Source of the DNA: Methanosaeta sp. PtaU1.Bin112
Lineage (GTDB): Archaea > Halobacteriota > Methanosarcinia > Methanotrichales > Methanotrichaceae
Direction: 5' to 3'
DNA length: 64,000 nt
Assembly (NCBI GenBank): GCA_002067705.1
Contig: MVRL01000089.1
Coordinates: forward strand, 51,209 to 115,208
Translations under genes and position numbers: made by a program
Shown: positions 63,954 through 64,000 of the stretch, piece after piece
How the letters are laid out: each line of letters opens with the position of its first letter
How positions within the stretch are numbered: the stretch's first letter is position 1
The notes under the pieces: generated by a model
Database searches by the model: none
The model's input: only the letters and a program-made list of their open reading frames with translations
What the model was told of the DNA's origin: nothing

Positions 63954-64000
63954 CTTCCCATTTCATCGCCAAAACTTGCATAACGGATATGTGATGTAGC
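63931..64000 (-). mobile_element. 3' end of a TnpB gene (IS605/IS1341-type element), cut by window edge
   Basis: On the minus strand the last 22 codons read ...HISVMQVLAMKWEAAPFRTR then TAG. The ending (AMKxEAxPFRxx, with the stop in a TAGTTCAC context over a hairpin) is the common C-terminus of archaeal TnpB proteins of IS200/IS605 and IS1341 elements. The remainder, including the RuvC nuclease, lies beyond 64000. Recognition is from remembered pattern on a short piece, hence moderate certainty. Confidence 0.55.

Overview
The window is a stretch of chromosome from a methanogenic archaeon, most probably an aceticlastic Methanosarcinales member of the Methanothrix (Methanosaeta) type. The evidence is the mix of archaeal and methanogen genes: formylmethanofuran:tetrahydromethanopterin formyltransferase (ftr), an AksA-type homocitrate synthase, CooC, an Isf-type flavoprotein, archaeal riboflavin synthase, PurO, ADH synthase, aEF-1A, aEF-2 and S10, plus TATA/BRE-like promoters and many large secreted Asn-X-Ser/Thr-rich proteins. 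The genus is an inference, since there is no 16S rRNA or mcr gene in the window.

Layout. 1-5373 (mostly minus): 5' part of mutS, two paralogous secreted proteins, a PIN-ATPase-KH protein and an unknown Cys-rich protein. 5541-10468 (plus): a tight seven-gene run porG-porD-porA-porB-purO-ftr-DUF2299-like. 10553-13947: SIMPL-domain protein, membrane protein, ADH synthase, secreted TPR protein. 14113-21812: a roughly 2,560-residue secreted surface protein (seven LVIVD repeats, lamin-tail-like, GEVED-like, SdrD-B-like repeats, DUF11-like region) split by one frameshift near 18802. 21898-29265: soluble hybrid histidine kinase, GbsR-like regulator and divergent HAE3-type RND transporter with a COG1361-like partner. 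29473-32640: small regulators, an MJ0968-like HAD protein and secreted proteins.

32709-36730 (minus): translation block EF-2, EF-1A, S10 and tRNA-Arg(CCG). 36922-42006: aspartokinase-purM, cooC and class II ribonucleotide reductase. 42066-46422: secreted C45-like hydrolase, a strong GC hairpin containing CCCGGG, an N4-cytosine methyltransferase and a probable XcyI/Cfr9I-family endonuclease, the latter overlapping archaeal ribC. 46465-52578: small membrane protein, LolA-like protein, a decayed hybrid kinase pseudogene, rubrerythrin, an ABC exporter and Isf. 52784-59134: zinc-binding-like and TPR proteins, cobQ, a Dph6-glutaminase fusion and aksA. 59200-64000: AT-rich surface-polysaccharide region with a truncated rmlA, an SGNH/MBOAT O-acylation pair, a Wzx-like flippase and, at the right edge, the end of a probable IS605/IS1341 TnpB element.

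Metabolic themes that hang together are acetyl-CoA/pyruvate chemistry and C1 metabolism (por, ftr, cooC, isf), corrinoid supply and use (cobQ with a B12-dependent NrdJ), coenzyme B synthesis (aksA), and diphthamide formation (the Dph6 fusion with its EF-2 target in the same window). The most notable items are the Dph6-GATase fusion, the predicted CCCGGG restriction-modification pair with a CCCGGG hairpin upstream of it, the frameshifted giant adhesin, the eroding hybrid kinase, and the TnpB/omega-RNA end beside the flippase.
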